A stretch of 64,000 nucleotides of DNA from DATMNI01 sp963817515 (GTDB taxonomy: Bacteria > Acidobacteriota > Terriglobia > Bryobacterales > Bryobacteraceae), in the NCBI GenBank assembly GCA_963817515.1, contig CAWFPJ010000005.1, positions 62,001 through 126,000 on the forward strand, given 5' to 3'. The notes beneath the pieces were generated by a model. The model saw nothing but the letters and a program-made list of their open reading frames with translations, was not told the DNA's origin and did no database searches. Below, in pieces: positions 53,166 to 63,529 of this stretch (its first letter is position 1; each line of letters starts with the position of its first letter). A program made the position numbers and the translations under genes.

Positions 53166-54369
53166 TGGCGTGGAGGGCCAGGCGCAGTTTCAGCACTTCG
53201 TCGAAAATGCGATCGGCGATTTCGCGTTTGGGCGCCCGCGGCAGGGTGAGAGTTTCGCCGGTGCTCAGCACCAGCAGCACTTCGTTCTCTTCCGATTCGA
53301 AGCCAATTTCGCTTCCGCCCACAAGATTGCCCACAACCATGTCGCAATTCTTGGATTGCAGTTTTCGCCGGGCTTCCTGCTGCAGATTTTGGGTTTCGGC
53401 GGCGAAACCGATCAGCAGGCGGTCGTCCTTCTTTTTGCCCAGTTCGGCCAGAATGTCCGGTGTGGGGTCCAGTTCGAGGGTGATGCGCGCCGCGGTCTTC
53501 TTCACCTTTTGATCGGGCACTTTGCTGAGATGAAAATCGGCGACCGCCGCCGCCTTGATGACGATGCCGGCATCCCTCAGATTCTCCATGACTTTCTCGC
53601 GCATCTCGACGGCCGTCCGGACGCCGATCAGTTCCACGCCGGCCGGGGCCGGCACATGCACCGGGCCGGAGACCAGGATGACGCGCGCGCCGCGTGCTAC
53701 GGCGGCTTCGGCCAAAGCGTACCCCATCTTGCCGCTGGAACGGTTGGAAATGTAGCGCACCGGGTCCAAAGGCTCTTGGGTGGGCCCGGCGGTGATAAGG
53801 ATGGTTTCGCCTTCCAGGTCACGGCGATGAGGCTTGGTTGTTTGCGCCAGCAACACGTGCACGATGGCTTGAAGGATGACCTCCGGGTCCGCCAGCCTTC
53901 CGGGTCCGGTCATTCCGCAGGCCAGGTAGCCGTTGTCCGGTTCCACTATATGGTTGCCGCGCTCCCGCAGTGTTTCAAGGTTGGCCTGGGTGGCCGGGTG
54001 CTGCCACATGTTTACGTTCATGGCGGGCGCAATCACGACGGGTCCGGTGAAGGCCAGGTAGAGCGTGGTCAGAAAGTCGTCCGCCAGCCCATGCGCCAGC
54101 TTGGCCATCAGGTCTGCGGTGGCCGGAGCAATGACCAGCACTTCGTGCTCTACCGCCACGGAAATGTGCTCGATGGCGCTCTCAATGGCGAACAAGTCGG
54201 TGAGCGCCCGGCGTCCGGTGAGGGCCGCAAAAGTCAGCGGCTGCACGAATTTCTGGGCGGCAGACGTCATCACGGTCTGCACCTGGTGGCCTTCCTGCAT
54301 CAGCAGGCGTGCCAGTTCCGCGGATTTATACGCCGCGACGCCGCCGCCGACCCCCAGAATAATCTTCAT
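53155..54369 (-). CDS. coaBC: Bifunctional phosphopantothenoylcysteine decarboxylase/phosphopantothenate-cysteine ligase
   Basis: A 404-residue CoaBC. The CoaC flavoprotein half begins MKIILGVGGGVAAYKSAELARLL and has the active-site His in SAIEHISVA, PAMNVNMWQHPATQAN and the Cys loop GYLACGMTGPGRL. The CoaB half begins at about 190 with ILITAGPTQEPLDPVRYISNRSSGKMGYALAEAAVARGA. It makes 4'-phosphopantetheine for coenzyme A. It lies 5 bp after rpoZ. Confidence 0.95.
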   Translation of the reverse strand: MKIILGVGGGVAAYKSAELARLLMQEGHQVQTVMTSAAQKFVQPLTFAALTGRRALTDLFAIESAIEHISVAVEHEVLVIAPATADLMAKLAHGLADDFLTTLYLAFTGPVVIAPAMNVNMWQHPATQANLETLRERGNHIVEPDNGYLACGMTGPGRLADPEVILQAIVHVLLAQTTKPHRRDLEGETILITAGPTQEPLDPVRYISNRSSGKMGYALAEAAVARGARVILVSGPVHVPAPAGVELIGVRTAVEMREKVMENLRDAGIVIKAAAVADFHLSKVPDQKVKKTAARITLELDPTPDILAELGKKKDDRLLIGFAAETQNLQQEARRKLQSKNCDMVVGNLVGGSEIGFESEENEVLLVLSTGETLTLPRAPKREIADRIFDEVLKLRLALHANGR

Positions 54370-54374
54370 GCCAA

Positions 54375-54629
54375 CTAGATGGTGGGTTCGGTTTCCGGCA
54401 AGTGTCCATGCACCAGCGGTCCGGTGAGTTCATACTTCACCAGTCCGCGCCGCACTTCCTCCATGGCGATGACAGTGGGCTTCTTGGACGACGTGGGCAG
54501 CACCGGCCTGGCGCCGCCTTGCAGCTGGCGCGCCCGTTTGGCGGCTACGATAATGAACCGGTACGTGCTCTGGTCCTTGTCATCGGGGATGGTGCAGTGC
54601 GCGTTGTTGCGTGGAGTCTTGTCTGCCAT
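54375..54629 (-). CDS. rpoZ: DNA-directed RNA polymerase omega subunit
   Basis: An 84-residue omega: STYRFIIVAAKRARQLQGGARP is the conserved helix that clasps the beta-prime C-terminus, followed by TVIAMEEVRRGLVKYEL. Position between gmk and coaBC is the classic rpoZ neighbourhood. The N-terminus (MADKTPRNNAHCTIPDD) is a little longer than usual. Confidence 0.92.
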   Translation of the reverse strand: MADKTPRNNAHCTIPDDKDQSTYRFIIVAAKRARQLQGGARPVLPTSSKKPTVIAMEEVRRGLVKYELTGPLVHGHLPETEPTI

Positions 54630-54665
54630 AACTTCGATATCCTCTTCTAATTAACTGCGTCCAAT

Positions 54666-55274
54666 TCAAACTTGAAATGATCCCAGAATGGGCCGGATCC
54701 GATCTTCGATCCTGGGCCGCCGCACCCGCTCCGCCCGAACAATCGCATCCATGGCGGCCTCGGCTTCGGTCAGGTCTTTGTTGATCAGAACATAATCGTA
54801 ACGGTTGTAATTCCGAATTTCTTCGGCCGCATCCCTGAGCCGCCGGGCAATCACGTCTTCCCGGTCCTCGCCGCGTGCGCGAAGCCTTTGCTCCAAAACC
54901 TGCCGCGAAGGAGGCAATACAAAGACACTGACGGCTTCGGGAACCTGCTCTTTCAATTGTCTCGCACCTTGGACGTCGATGTCGAGTACCAAGTCTTTGC
55001 CTTGCGCCCGCGCCAGCTCCAAAATTCCCCGGTGGGTGCCGTAATAGTGGCCAAACACTTCAGCCCATTCGAGAAACTCGTTGCGGGCTAGCCTGGCCTC
55101 AAAGTCCTCACGAGTCACAAAGCAGTAGCTGACGCCATCCACCTCAGCCCCGCGCGGCTTTCGGGTGGTGTAAGAAACCGAGAACATCAGATCAGCAACA
55201 CTGGACAAAAGGTGTGAGACCAGCGTGGATTTCCCGGAGCCAGAGGGCGCGGAGATGATGAAGATGGTGGTCAT
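54666..55274 (-). CDS. gmk: Guanylate kinase
   Basis: A 202-residue enzyme: P-loop SAPSGSGKSTL (about 8-18), the GMP-binding SVSYTTRKPRGAEVDGVSYCFV and FLEWAEVFGHYYGT, and VLDIDVQGARQL. It phosphorylates GMP to GDP. It forms the standard yicC-gmk-rpoZ-coaBC block; a 42-bp inverted repeat lies between it and yicC. Confidence 0.96.
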   Translation of the reverse strand: MTTIFIISAPSGSGKSTLVSHLLSSVADLMFSVSYTTRKPRGAEVDGVSYCFVTREDFEARLARNEFLEWAEVFGHYYGTHRGILELARAQGKDLVLDIDVQGARQLKEQVPEAVSVFVLPPSRQVLEQRLRARGEDREDVIARRLRDAAEEIRNYNRYDYVLINKDLTEAEAAMDAIVRAERVRRPRIEDRIRPILGSFQV

Positions 55275-55288
55275 TGGGAGGACAGATT

Positions 55289-55414
55289 TTCACCGCAGAG
55301 ACGCAGAGACACGGAGGCAAGCGCGGAGAAAACGGCAATTATTCAAACGAGAAATCCGTAATAGTTCCGGCCTTCTCTGCGCTTGCCTCCGCGTCTCTGC
55401 GTCTCTGCGGTGAA
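55289..55414. repeat. Inverted repeat with 42-bp arms (MITE-like) between yicC and gmk
   Basis: The left arm 55289-55330 (begins TTCACCGCAGAGACGCAGAG) pairs with 55373-55414 over 42 positions with two mismatches; the loop is 42 nt. The arms contain the small direct repeat GCAGAGAC twice. It codes for nothing and could form a large cruciform or RNA hairpin inside the yicC-gmk transcript. I recall similar CACCGCAGAGACGCAGAG-type sequences dispersed in many environmental genomes. Confidence 0.85.
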
Positions 55415-55428
55415 TAGAAGCTTCCATG

Positions 55429-56329
55429 CTATTCCAGGTTCAGCGACTGTTCGCGAATCTTGTCGATTTCGGACTTGGCTGCCAGAGCCAGGCCGGTGAT
55501 GGTCAGGCCGACGTCTCCGAGGCCTCCGGTCTTTGACAGGACCGTGTTCGATTCGCGGTTCATTTCCTGCAGCAGGAAATCCAGACGCTTGCCCACTTCG
55601 CCCGAGCCCGACAGCATTTCTACCAGTTGGCCGGTGTGCGTGCGCAGACGCATCAGTTCTTCGGCGATGTCGCTGCGGTCGGCCAGCAGGGCGGCTTCCT
55701 GGGCCAGGCGCTGCGGATCAATGCCGGCTCCGTGCAGCAGGTCGGCCAATTTTTCCTTCAAACGTTTGTGGAAGGCGCCCACCGCTCCCGCCCGGATCTC
55801 TTCCATGCGGGTGACCAGATCGCAAATACTGTGGCATCGCTGGCGCAGTTCCTTCTCAGTGGCGGCGCCTTCGCGCTCGCGCTCGGTATTCAGAATTGCC
55901 ACGGCTTCGGCGGCGGCTTCGCGCACTGCCTTGGCTATATCCTCGCCCACTTCCTGGTTGTCGCCGCCGGTGCTTAACATGCCAGGTATGCGGAAAGCGG
56001 CGTTCAAGTCGGGCTGGTCGGGCAGGCCGTACAACCCGGCAGCTTCCTGGAACGCGCTCATGTAGGCTTGCAGCAGCCCGCGGTTCAGAGGCGCGGCGCC
56101 GGGCGCGGTGGTGCGGGTGAGCGTGATGTGAATCTGCACGTGCCCGCGCGCCATCGCCGCTCTTGATGGTGGAGCGAATATCGTTCTCCAGAACATCCAG
56201 CTCCGGAGGCAGATGAAAGTGGATGTCGAGGCCGCGGTGGTTCACGCTCTTCAGGCTCACAACGATTTCGCCCTGCTGGATCTCTTTTCTGACCCGGGCA
56301 AAGCCCGTCATGCTGCGTATGCTGTTCAT
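55429..56329 (-). CDS. yicC: YicC-family endoribonuclease, broken by a +1 frameshift
   Basis: The 5' part reads SIRSMTGFARVRKEIQQGEIVVSLKSVNHRGLDIHFHLPPELDVLENDIRSTIKS, the hallmark YicC N-terminus. At about 56157 an extra base turns this frame into an Arg-rich tail; the next frame continues AMARGHVQIHITLTRTTAPGAAPLNRGLLQ and ends in the C-terminal YicC/DUF1732 domain (REQSLNLE). The restored length of 299 residues is normal. YicC proteins are now known as endoribonucleases acting on RNA such as RyhB in E. coli. ATG 56329 lies 8 bp after the msbA stop; a GTG at 56341 is the alternative. Confidence 0.88.
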
Positions 56330-56337
56330 AGATCGAC

Positions 56338-58179
<1,842 letters not shown>

Positions 58180-58192
58180 AGATGCACCGGCT

Positions 58193-59126
58193 TCATGCGG
58201 GCACCCGCAGACGCTGCAACGCGTTGAGTACCTGGGCAGCGTCAACCTGACGGATGCCGCCGGGCGCGGTGATCACTTGGGAAACCGTGCGCCACGGCCC
58301 CCAGATGGCCGGGTCGGAATTGCCGAAGATCACCACTTCGGGCACGCCGAACGCCGCGGCCATGTGGGCCGGACCGGAATCGTTGCCCACGAAGAGCGAT
58401 GCGGTGCTGAGGAGAGTTTTGATTTCGGAGAGCGGAGCGCCGGCGATGGTGCGGTAGGCGCGGAACGGCGAAAGGTCGTCGGCGGCGGCGCCGATGAAGA
58501 CCGGCTCCAGGCCCGAAGACTTGAGATGTTCGGCCACGGCGAGAAAGCCGTCAGCGCGCCAGGTTTTTTCGGGAGTGGCGGCTACGGGATGAATGATCGC
58601 CTGCGATGCGGTCGGTCGTGAAACTACACCGGCGGCACGACCGCCGGCGCTACCACGGAGTTTGGCTGCGCGGTATCTCTACAACGGGTGCTCCCAGATA
58701 AAACATGGCGCTGGCCAGATGTTCCGCCGTATGCACCGTGCGCGCGACGCCCAGAATCTGCTGCGCACGCGGAATCCGGATGTTGTATACAAACTGGTGG
58801 CGGTAGTGTCCGAAGCCGGCGCGATACCGGGCGCCCGAACCGGCTGTCATCCAGGCGCTGCGGCTGCCTCCGTGAAGATTCAGGCAGAGGAGCGGATTCC
58901 ACTTGCGGAGCGCTCCCAATTCCGGGCGCACGATCTCATCCACGTCAGGGTTGTCTTCGAAGATCGCCCGGAAGCGGTCTTCTACCATGACGGCCACGCG
59001 CAGGTCACTGCGGCTGCGTTTGAGAATGTCGAGCGCGGGTGTGGTGAGGACGCAATCCCCCAGGGAACGGAACCGGAGGATTGCTATCCGGCTGCCCCGC
59101 GGCAAACATTCCAAAACGCTTTGCAC
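58193..59126 (-). CDS. Glycosyltransferase family 9 (heptosyltransferase-like), interrupted
   Basis: N-terminal half: IAILRFRSLGDCVLTTPALDILKRSRSDLRVAVMVED, the GT9 start. C-terminal half: SLFVGNDSGPAHMAAAFGVPEVVIFGNSDPAIWGPW, the ADP-heptose-binding motif. Between them the first frame ends at W-stop (about 58652), exactly at a copy of the palindromic repeat (58628-58654), and the rest (PTASQAIIHPVAATPEKTWRADGFLAV) is one frame over. Read with a +1 shift there is no stop through the repeat, so the gene may be real with an added loop plus an indel, or truly broken. It would add a sugar to an LPS or glycolipid core. GTG start 3 nt after the Trm112 gene. Confidence 0.8.
58628..58654. repeat. Palindromic CCGGCGG repeat inside the GT9 gene
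   Basis: Stem CCGGCGG (58629-58635) and CCGCCGG (58641-58647) with centre CACGA, followed by GCGCTACC. It lies in the loop region between the two Rossmann-like halves of the glycosyltransferase, where an insertion would be easiest to tolerate. Confidence 0.8.
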
Positions 59127-59129
59127 GGC

Positions 59130-59300
59130 TTATTCTTCGATTTTCGCCTCGTCCACCAGCATCACCGGGATGTCGTCGCGAATGGGGTACACGCGATGGC
59201 ACTGCACGCACTTCAAACCGCTTTGGTCGGACTTGATTTCAACCGTGGCCTTACAAATCGGGCACACGAGGATTTCGAGCAGATCTTTGCTGATAGCCAT
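59130..59300 (-). CDS. Trm112-family protein (YcaR-like)
   Basis: A 56-residue protein with a zinc-binding pattern: C13-P-I-C16 and C31-V-Q-C34, then HRVYPIRDDIPVMLVDEA. This is the Trm112/UPF0434 family, whose members act as small partners of methyltransferases; in many bacteria the gene lies next to lpxK/msbA, which fits here. It precedes GT9 by 3 nt in the same direction, so it starts the envelope operon. Confidence 0.88.
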   Translation of the reverse strand: MAISKDLLEILVCPICKATVEIKSDQSGLKCVQCHRVYPIRDDIPVMLVDEAKIEE

Positions 59301-59339
59301 AGCGAATTAACCCAGTGTAGCAATCCACGGCGTCTGAGT

Positions 59340-60002
59340 TTAGGAAGCTCGTATCTCTGTCCGCGCCTTGGCCACGACCGCCAGATATTGACGGGCGCGA
59401 TCCTCAATTATGTCGTACCGGCCGTCGCTAATGGTCTTGGCATCCACTAACTCCCCTCCCACCGCTACCGCGCAGGCGCCGGCTTTCAGGAAATCCCCGG
59501 CTGTTTCCAGATTTACGCCGCCGGTGGGGATCATTTCAATCTGTGGGAACGGCCCCTTCAGGGCCTTGATGTATTTTGCGCCACCCACGTTGCCGCAGGG
59601 AAAAACCTTAACTACATCGGCTCCGGCTTCCCACGCGGTGAGAACTTCGGTGGGGGTGAGGGCGCCCGGGCAAATCACTTTGGAATAGCGCTTGGCCATC
59701 TCAATGGTGGAAACGCGCAGCGAAGGCGTGACGAAAAACTGCGCCCCCGCCAGCATGCAAATGCGGGCCGTCTCGGGATCAAGCACGGTGCCTGCCCCCA
59801 GCATGAGCCGGTCTCCGAACCGGTCGGCTACCTTTTCTAGTGCCCGGATTGCTCCGGGTACGGTCATGGTGATCTCGGCGGCGCGAATGCCACCGTTATA
59901 AATTGCGTCCACCGCCTGCATGGCGCTCTCCGCGCTGGAGGTGCGAACCACCGGGACAATTCCGACTTCGGTGATGAACGCGAGAATTTCTTTGGAGGTC
60001 AT
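59340..60002 (-). CDS. eda: KDPG/KHG aldolase
   Basis: A 220-residue class I aldolase of the Eda family. Catalytic Glu lies at E43 in RAAEITMTVPG and the Schiff-base Lys is K132 in ADVVKVFPCGNVGG; GAGTVLDPETA and MIPTGGVNLETAGDFLKAG are conserved. It cleaves 2-keto-3-deoxy-6-phosphogluconate (or 4-hydroxy-2-oxoglutarate) and would serve the Entner-Doudoroff or sugar-acid pathways. It has its own promoter region with the gene at 60042 on the other strand, 39 bp away. Confidence 0.92.
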   Translation of the reverse strand: MTSKEILAFITEVGIVPVVRTSSAESAMQAVDAIYNGGIRAAEITMTVPGAIRALEKVADRFGDRLMLGAGTVLDPETARICMLAGAQFFVTPSLRVSTIEMAKRYSKVICPGALTPTEVLTAWEAGADVVKVFPCGNVGGAKYIKALKGPFPQIEMIPTGGVNLETAGDFLKAGACAVAVGGELVDAKTISDGRYDIIEDRARQYLAVVAKARTEIRAS

Positions 60003-60041
60003 CAGCTTTACGCTATCACGCCGAACCGCTGGAATGTTTGC

Positions 60042-61640
60042 ATGTGTTTCGGGACGAAACTGTTGTTGGCGCGTCCAAGTACAACAGCCACCCTGCGGAA
60101 GAGGCCTGTCGTGCAGAACGGATGTGAGCCCGAGTCGGTTGTTTCCCAGTTGGAGCGAATTCTGAAGAGCCCTGCGCTGGCTTCGTCTCCTAGTTTGTGC
60201 CGTTTTCTACGTTTTATCGTGGAAGAGACTCTGGCCTGCCGGCACGGCTCGATTAAGGAGTACTCCCTCGGTGTAAAAGTGTTTGGCCGCGGCGATGACT
60301 TCAATCCCCGGTTGGACCCCATCGTCCGCGTGCAGGCCCGCAACCTGCGTGCGCGCATCGCGAAGTATTATGCCACGGAGGGCGTGACAGACGAGATTTT
60401 TATCGAACTCCCGAAGGGCACGTACGTTCCGGTGTTCCATAACGTACAGCCGGTGGCCGCCGCCGGCGTTCCAGGCACCGGGATTACCCAGATTGCCGTA
60501 GCGGCAGCAAGCACGGCGCCGGCGCCCGCGGTGCAATCTCGAGCGGTGCAATCGCCGAGTGCGAAATGGCCGCGCGCGTTGTCCCGGCCCACCCTGATCG
60601 TGGCCGCGGTAGTGGTGCTTCTGGCCATCGCAGTGGTTTGGCTGGCCCATACGCACGCCGCTTCTAGAATCTATGCCCGTCTGCCTGACCCGCTGGCGCA
60701 GGATCTTTACGCACGCGGCCGCTATGTGATGGACCGTCAGACGGAAGCTGCGCTGCGCGAAAGCGTGCTCTCTTTCCAACACGCGATATCGCGCGATCCG
60801 AAATTCGCCGCCGCTTACACCGGGCTGGCCGACGCCTACAACCTGCTTTCGCAATTCGGATTTATGCCGCCACGCGAGGCTATGGAACAGGCCCGGGACG
60901 CCGCCGCGCAAGCGCTCAAAATCGATCCGCGGCTGGCCGAGGGCCATGTCTCTTTGGGCGCCATCATTGAAGCCTACGACTGGGATTGGGCTGGAGCGGA
61001 GCGGGAATACAGGCGCGCATTGGACCTGAATCCCGGGTTGCCGGCGGCGCACTTATGGTATGGAATGTTCCTGCGCGACCAGGGGCGTTTGCAGGAAGCG
61101 CTTCCCGAGTTGCGCCGGGCCGCGCAGTTGGAGCCGTTCTCAGTGATGACCAGCGTCAACCTGGCTTATGGCCTTCTGGAGGAGGGAAATTACGGCGCGG
61201 CGCTGGAGCAATCGCGGCATGCGGCTGAACTGGCTCCCGGGCTGACCGCGGCGGACGTGGTGCTCTCACACGCCTATCGGGCGGCCTCCAACCCGGCGGA
61301 TTCGGAAGCCGCCCTAACCCGGGCATTGCAATCCGCGGGCGACAGTCCGCATGCCCTGGCGGTGGTGGCTTGCGCGTTCGTCAAGTTGGGGAAACGGGAC
61401 CAGGGCGTTCACCTGCAGCGGGAGCTGGATCGCCTCTCCCGGCAGCGGTATGTGTCGCCATTCGACATGGGAAGTGTTTCGCTGATGTTGGGCGATGAGG
61501 AACGCGCTTTGAGCTTTTTCGAGGAAGCCTTCCGGCAGCGCTCGAGCGGATTGATTTTCCTGCGCAATGCCAAGTTTGCCGGCCTGCGCGACGCTCCCCG
61601 GTTCCTTTCGCTTGTCGACAAGCTGCACTTCAAGGGATAA
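60042..61640 (+). CDS. Membrane-anchored TPR protein with acidobacterial regulator-like N-terminal domain
   Basis: A 532-residue protein. Residues about 30-135 (ESVVSQLERILKSPALASSPSLCRFLRFIVEETLACR, then RLDPIVRVQARNLRARIAKYY, then IELPKGTYVPVF) match a conserved module seen in many Acidobacteriota, sometimes fused to TolB or TPR domains; its function is unknown but the end resembles a CadC-like wing. One membrane helix lies at about 187-205 (PTLIVAAVVVLLAIAVVWL). The C-terminus is a run of TPRs (AISRDPKFAAAYTGLADAYNLL, etc.). ATG 60042 is used; GTG at 60111 is an alternative because the module starts just after it. Confidence 0.75.
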   Translation: MCFGTKLLLARPSTTATLRKRPVVQNGCEPESVVSQLERILKSPALASSPSLCRFLRFIVEETLACRHGSIKEYSLGVKVFGRGDDFNPRLDPIVRVQARNLRARIAKYYATEGVTDEIFIELPKGTYVPVFHNVQPVAAAGVPGTGITQIAVAAASTAPAPAVQSRAVQSPSAKWPRALSRPTLIVAAVVVLLAIAVVWLAHTHAASRIYARLPDPLAQDLYARGRYVMDRQTEAALRESVLSFQHAISRDPKFAAAYTGLADAYNLLSQFGFMPPREAMEQARDAAAQALKIDPRLAEGHVSLGAIIEAYDWDWAGAEREYRRALDLNPGLPAAHLWYGMFLRDQGRLQEALPELRRAAQLEPFSVMTSVNLAYGLLEEGNYGAALEQSRHAAELAPGLTAADVVLSHAYRAASNPADSEAALTRALQSAGDSPHALAVVACAFVKLGKRDQGVHLQRELDRLSRQRYVSPFDMGSVSLMLGDEERALSFFEEAFRQRSSGLIFLRNAKFAGLRDAPRFLSLVDKLHFKG

Positions 61641-61671
61641 CGACAATCCTGCCGCGCGGTATTCTATTGGC

Positions 61672-62499
61672 TTGACGCCTGAACCCAAGTCTGAACCGCC
61701 GCGCGTATCGGTGGTGGTGGTTTCGCACAACCGCGTGGAGGATCTGCGCCGATGCCTGGAGTCCATCGAACGGTCGGAGGGCCGGGCCGCCCTGCAAGTC
61801 ATCGTGGTGGATAACGGTTCGGACCTGACGGAGTTAGACCATGAGTTTCCGAACGTGCAGTGGATCCGGCTGCCTAAGAACTTCGGGCTCACCAAAGCCT
61901 GGAACCTGGGTTGGCGCGCGGCCGATGCCGAGTACGTTTTTTTCCTGCATGACGATACCGAAGTAGAGCCGGGCACCGTGCTCCGGCTGGCTGAGGCGCT
62001 CGATTCCAACGCGGAGGCCGCGGCCGTCTGCCCATTGCTGGTAGATGACGAGGGACGCCCGGCGCCGCAACTCGGCAGCCTGCCGCCATCGGGCGTGTGG
62101 ATGCCGGCCCCGGCTTCGAGTGAATCGCTCCCGGTAGAATATCCGCGAGGCGCCGCGCTCATGGTGCGGGTCTTTCTGATTAAGGCGATCCGGCAGATTG
62201 ACGAACGGTATGGCCAATTCGGCGGGGACGCGGACCTGGCGGCGCAGATCCGCCGGTCGGCCAGGAAGATTCTGCTGATCCCCTCAGAGCGCGTGCGCCA
62301 TCGGGGCGGGGAAGGTTCGTCGGGCCTTCTGCAGGCCGATTTTCAAAACAGCCGAGCGGTCTTTCTGGGAAAGTACCAGGGTTTCGCAGCCGGTCTTCAG
62401 GCTCGGATCGGCGCGGTTTTCGGTGCACTTTTCGGGTTTCGCCTGGGTGAGCTGAAATACCTGCTGGGGGGCCAGAAAATCGATGGCACCCAGGAATAA
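61672..62499 (+). CDS. Glycosyltransferase family 2 (rhamnosyltransferase-like)
   Basis: A 275-residue GT-A enzyme starting at TTG after the upstream stop. SVVVVSHNRVEDLRRCLESI, VIVVDNGSDL, NFGLTKAWNLGWRAADAEYVFFLHDDTEVEPG (metal-binding DDT) and PRGAALMVRVFLIKAIRQIDERYGQFGGDADLAAQI define the family. A longer frame would overlap the TPR gene and lacks a plausible start. It resembles WbbL-type rhamnosyltransferases. A hydrophobic segment near the C-terminus (FAAGLQARIGAVFGALFGF) may contact the membrane. The acceptor is unknown. Confidence 0.85.
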   Translation: MTPEPKSEPPRVSVVVVSHNRVEDLRRCLESIERSEGRAALQVIVVDNGSDLTELDHEFPNVQWIRLPKNFGLTKAWNLGWRAADAEYVFFLHDDTEVEPGTVLRLAEALDSNAEAAAVCPLLVDDEGRPAPQLGSLPPSGVWMPAPASSESLPVEYPRGAALMVRVFLIKAIRQIDERYGQFGGDADLAAQIRRSARKILLIPSERVRHRGGEGSSGLLQADFQNSRAVFLGKYQGFAAGLQARIGAVFGALFGFRLGELKYLLGGQKIDGTQE

Positions 62500-62587
62500 T
62501 GTGCGGTCTAACACGGCCGTAGGTTACGCCCGCCGGTTTACCTTTGGTATCTAGCGTTTAGTTTCCGGCCGCAGATAACATTAACCC

Positions 62588-63064
62588 ATGGACGCTCTAC
62601 TCTGGATCGCGCTGCCCGCCTTCACGGCCCTGGCTTCCGGTCTGCTGGCCTGGTTTATCATGCAATCGCGCATGGAGGTGGCTCTGGCGCAGGAGCGGGA
62701 ACATCTGGCCGAATCGCGCGGAGCGTTGAACGCCGAAAAGTCGGCTCTATCGGGTTCGCTCGACAGCGCGCTGCGCGCCGCCGAGGAGACCGCCCGCCGC
62801 CAGGCGCTGGACAACTTCCTGGGAGAACTGCGCGTGGAGCAGCGGCACTACACGCGCGAAAACCGCTTGCTGGTGCAGAATCGCAAGAGCCTGGTGCTGC
62901 AGGAACGCATGTACTTCCGCAACATTCCGCTTTCCGACTGGGTGGAGCACGAAATCGTGATGGAAGACGGCGCCGATACGGGGCGGATGGTACAGGACAT
63001 GACAATTTTCGACAAGTCGGTCAGCATTTCCGATGGCCAGCGGCCCATGAAAGCCCTGGCCTGA
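62588..63064 (+). CDS. Membrane-anchored coiled-coil protein of unknown function
   Basis: A 158-residue protein with one N-terminal helix (LWIALPAFTALASGLLAWFIM), a long charged coiled coil (about 30-105: EVALAQEREHLAESRGALNAEKSALSG and so on) and a C-terminal region RMYFRNIPLSDWVEHEIVMEDG. It looks like a cytoplasm-facing anchored rod. No family is recognised. It stands alone between the glycosyltransferase and the cytochrome gene. Confidence 0.65.
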   Translation: MDALLWIALPAFTALASGLLAWFIMQSRMEVALAQEREHLAESRGALNAEKSALSGSLDSALRAAEETARRQALDNFLGELRVEQRHYTRENRLLVQNRKSLVLQERMYFRNIPLSDWVEHEIVMEDGADTGRMVQDMTIFDKSVSISDGQRPMKALA

Positions 63065-63145
63065 TTTTACTCTAACTCTCTACCTTTCCCCGCGGTGTGC
63101 GTTGTAGAATAAATAAGTTCGCACTGTGGAGAAAGCGCTAAAACT

Positions 63146-63472
63146 ATGGATCGACTTCGCGTATTTGCTGTCTGTCTGACCCTGGCCGTGGGTTCGAAGG
63201 CTGGGCTTGCCGCCGACAAAGGCGACGCCGCCAAGGGCAAAGATGTTTTTGAACAATGCAGCGTCTGCCATAACGCGGACAGCGACGAAAAGAAAATGGG
63301 TCCGGGATTGAAGGGCCTGTTTAAGAAAGACAAGATGGTCAACGGCAAGAAGCCCACCGAGGCCAACATCCGCAGCCGTGTGGATGAGGGTGGGAACGGA
63401 ATGCCGGCTTACAAAGATATGCTGAGCGATACGGAAAAAGACGACCTGATCGCTTATTTGAAGACTCTGTAG
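63146..63472 (+). CDS. Class I c-type cytochrome
   Basis: A 108-residue periplasmic protein with signal peptide (MDRLRVFAVCLTLAVGSKAGLA). The haem motif is CSVCH (CxxCH), followed by MGPGLKGLF, and the sixth ligand is the Met in GNGMPAYKDMLS, with TEKDDLIAYLKTL as the last helix. It is a small electron carrier. The neighbouring FecR-like gene is on the other strand, so its partner oxidase is not in the window. Confidence 0.9.
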   Translation: MDRLRVFAVCLTLAVGSKAGLAADKGDAAKGKDVFEQCSVCHNADSDEKKMGPGLKGLFKKDKMVNGKKPTEANIRSRVDEGGNGMPAYKDMLSDTEKDDLIAYLKTL

Positions 63473-63502
63473 CGGATAGCTTCAGCGTGGGAAGAGCGGA
63501 GA

Positions 63503-63529
63503 ACCGGCGGCTAGACCGCCGGCGTTACC
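63503..63529. repeat. Palindromic CCGGCGG repeat supplying the stop codon of the FecR-like gene
   Basis: ACCGGCGGC-TA-GACCGCCGGCGTTACC: stem CCGGCGG (63504-63510) with CCGCCGG (63516-63522). The conserved GTTACC tail contains TTA at 63525-63527, which is the TAA stop of the minus-strand gene. Confidence 0.85.
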
